Made by a program: the position numbers and the translations under genes. Below, piece by piece: positions 5,498-6,219 of a DNA stretch of 6,219 bases. Every line of letters starts with the position of its first letter. Within the stretch, counting starts at the first letter, position 1. The notes below the pieces were generated by a model. That model was not told where the DNA came from. It did not search any database and worked only from the letters and a program-made list of their open reading frames with translations. The stretch covers positions 1-6,219 of the forward strand of contig JABABY010000125.1 of NCBI GenBank assembly GCA_014237955.1, read 5' to 3'. This stretch comes from Planctomycetota bacterium (GTDB taxonomy: Bacteria > Planctomycetota > Planctomycetia > Pirellulales > UBA7805).

Positions 5498-6219
5498 TCA
5501 GTATTGGCAGGTGACGTTTACCGTCAGACCCTGCAGGATGAGATCGTTGTTTTGACCGCCGCTGGCGTCGGTGAAGATTTGACACTGGTTCAAATAGTCA
5601 TTGAACTCGTAGCCGACCGTGGCGCTCAGCGCCCCGTACCGGCAACTGCATCCGATCAGGGCCTGAAAGGCGACCGAGCCGAAATGGTGGCTGGGGACTT
5701 CAACAGCAATGTTGGAATCACTGGGGCTGCCCCCGGCGGGGACGTCCCGCCGAATCGCCTCGTCGCGGATCGTCCAATGACCTGCCAGGTAGGCGGCGTA
5801 GAGGTTCGCAGTGACGGCGACTTCCAGTTTGCCGCCCGATACGAAACTTAACCGATTTTCAATTACTAGCTTTGGTCCCAACCCCCAGAAATCGTTGGTG
5901 ATGGTTTCGACAACTGTGCGTTGCACCGTTGTGCCAATGTCCGTGAACGTGCCCTGGAATTCGGCGCGGAACGTCTGGTCGATCCAGCCGCCCTGCAAAC
6001 CGACCAGCGGTCTGACTTGCAGCCGTTCGGACGGGCAGAACGTCTGGCCGATGTTCCAGTCGAACATGTTGTAGTCGATCCGAGCGTCGATTTCGCCCAT
6101 ATCGAAGTAGAACGACACGGGACTCGATTGATCCAGTTTTCCACCCAGAAATGCCGAAGTTACATTGCCCACGACCGAATCGTCTGTGCGGGCCTGGTGG
6201 TGAGTGAAGTACAACTTCG
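5498..6219 (-). CDS. Lpg1974/Legionella-type outer-membrane pore protein, N-terminus missing (window edge)
   Basis: The C-terminal ~240 residues are visible. The TTG at 6214 is an internal leucine codon, because the frame continues to the window edge, so signal peptide and true start lie outside. The sequence alternates polar and hydrophobic residues like a β-barrel. It carries IDARIDYNMFDWNIGQTF, then LQVRPLVGLQGGWIDQTF, and LSATVGYEFNDYLNQCQIF, which agree with the Lpg1974 pore-forming family common in planctomycetes. The chain ends in Tyr (VNVTCQY), as outer-membrane barrels usually end in an aromatic residue. Five cysteines (one in FCPSER, two in CSCRYG, NQC, TCQY) are many for an outer-membrane barrel and may form disulfides. 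Expected location is the outer membrane, as a channel or structural protein. It converges on the nuclease operon and seems unrelated to it. Confidence 0.8.
   Translation of the reverse strand, partial: KLYFTHHQARTDDSVVGNVTSAFLGGKLDQSSPVSFYFDMGEIDARIDYNMFDWNIGQTFCPSERLQVRPLVGLQGGWIDQTFRAEFQGTFTDIGTTVQRTVVETITNDFWGLGPKLVIENRLSFVSGGKLEVAVTANLYAAYLAGHWTIRDEAIRRDVPAGGSPSDSNIAVEVPSHHFGSVAFQALIGCSCRYGALSATVGYEFNDYLNQCQIFTDASGGQNNDLILQGLTVNVTCQY

Noticed and set aside
5441..5851. 136-codon rightward frame antisense to the outer-membrane protein
   Set aside because: Overlaps a convincing β-barrel gene and lies just past a strong terminator; no recognisable content.

Overview
The window looks like chromosomal or accessory DNA from a planctomycete (Pirellulaceae/Rhodopirellula-like). 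This assignment rests on recalled family resemblance and moderate GC, not on a search. The supporting genes are a planctomycete-style tyrosine integrase, a DUF932 protein followed by a Cas4/RecB-like nuclease, and a Lpg1974-like outer-membrane barrel protein.

Left part (1-1391): a leftward tyrosine recombinase, cut off by the window start, lies divergent to a 67-residue Cro/CI-like HTH protein. The roughly 100 bp between them contains a perfect 24-bp palindrome sitting on a good leftward promoter (TTGCCA-17-TATAAT). This is the layout of a small integrase/repressor control switch. Downstream of the HTH gene is a 166-bp gap with three direct and one inverted copy of CGTCCA.

Middle (1392-2857): a leftward two-gene unit encodes a HIT-family nucleotide hydrolase/transferase followed by a 355-residue HNH endonuclease. 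The two overlap by TTGA, and a strong Shine-Dalgarno supports the TTG start of the nuclease. Next to an integrase, this pair reads as accessory cargo, possibly phage defence.

Intergenic 2858-3130 (273 bp): holds the HIT upstream region with a GTAATG/CATTAC dyad, then a hairpin and an intrinsic-terminator-like structure on the + strand, about 70 bp ahead of the next operon.

Right-centre (3131-5415): a compact rightward operon of five genes ends at a strong intrinsic terminator. The genes encode a 43-aa protein, a DUF932 protein (247 aa), a two-part protein with a recombinase-associated C-terminal helical module (140 aa), a PD-(D/E)XK nuclease with a predicted Fe-S cluster (262 aa), and a 42-aa hydrophobic/basic microprotein. 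The spacing (11, 12, -7 and 13 nt) and good ribosome sites argue for one transcript. The content resembles phage/plasmid DNA-processing modules.

Right end (5498-6219): the C-terminal part of a leftward Lpg1974-type outer-membrane pore protein, convergent with the operon and cut off by the window end.
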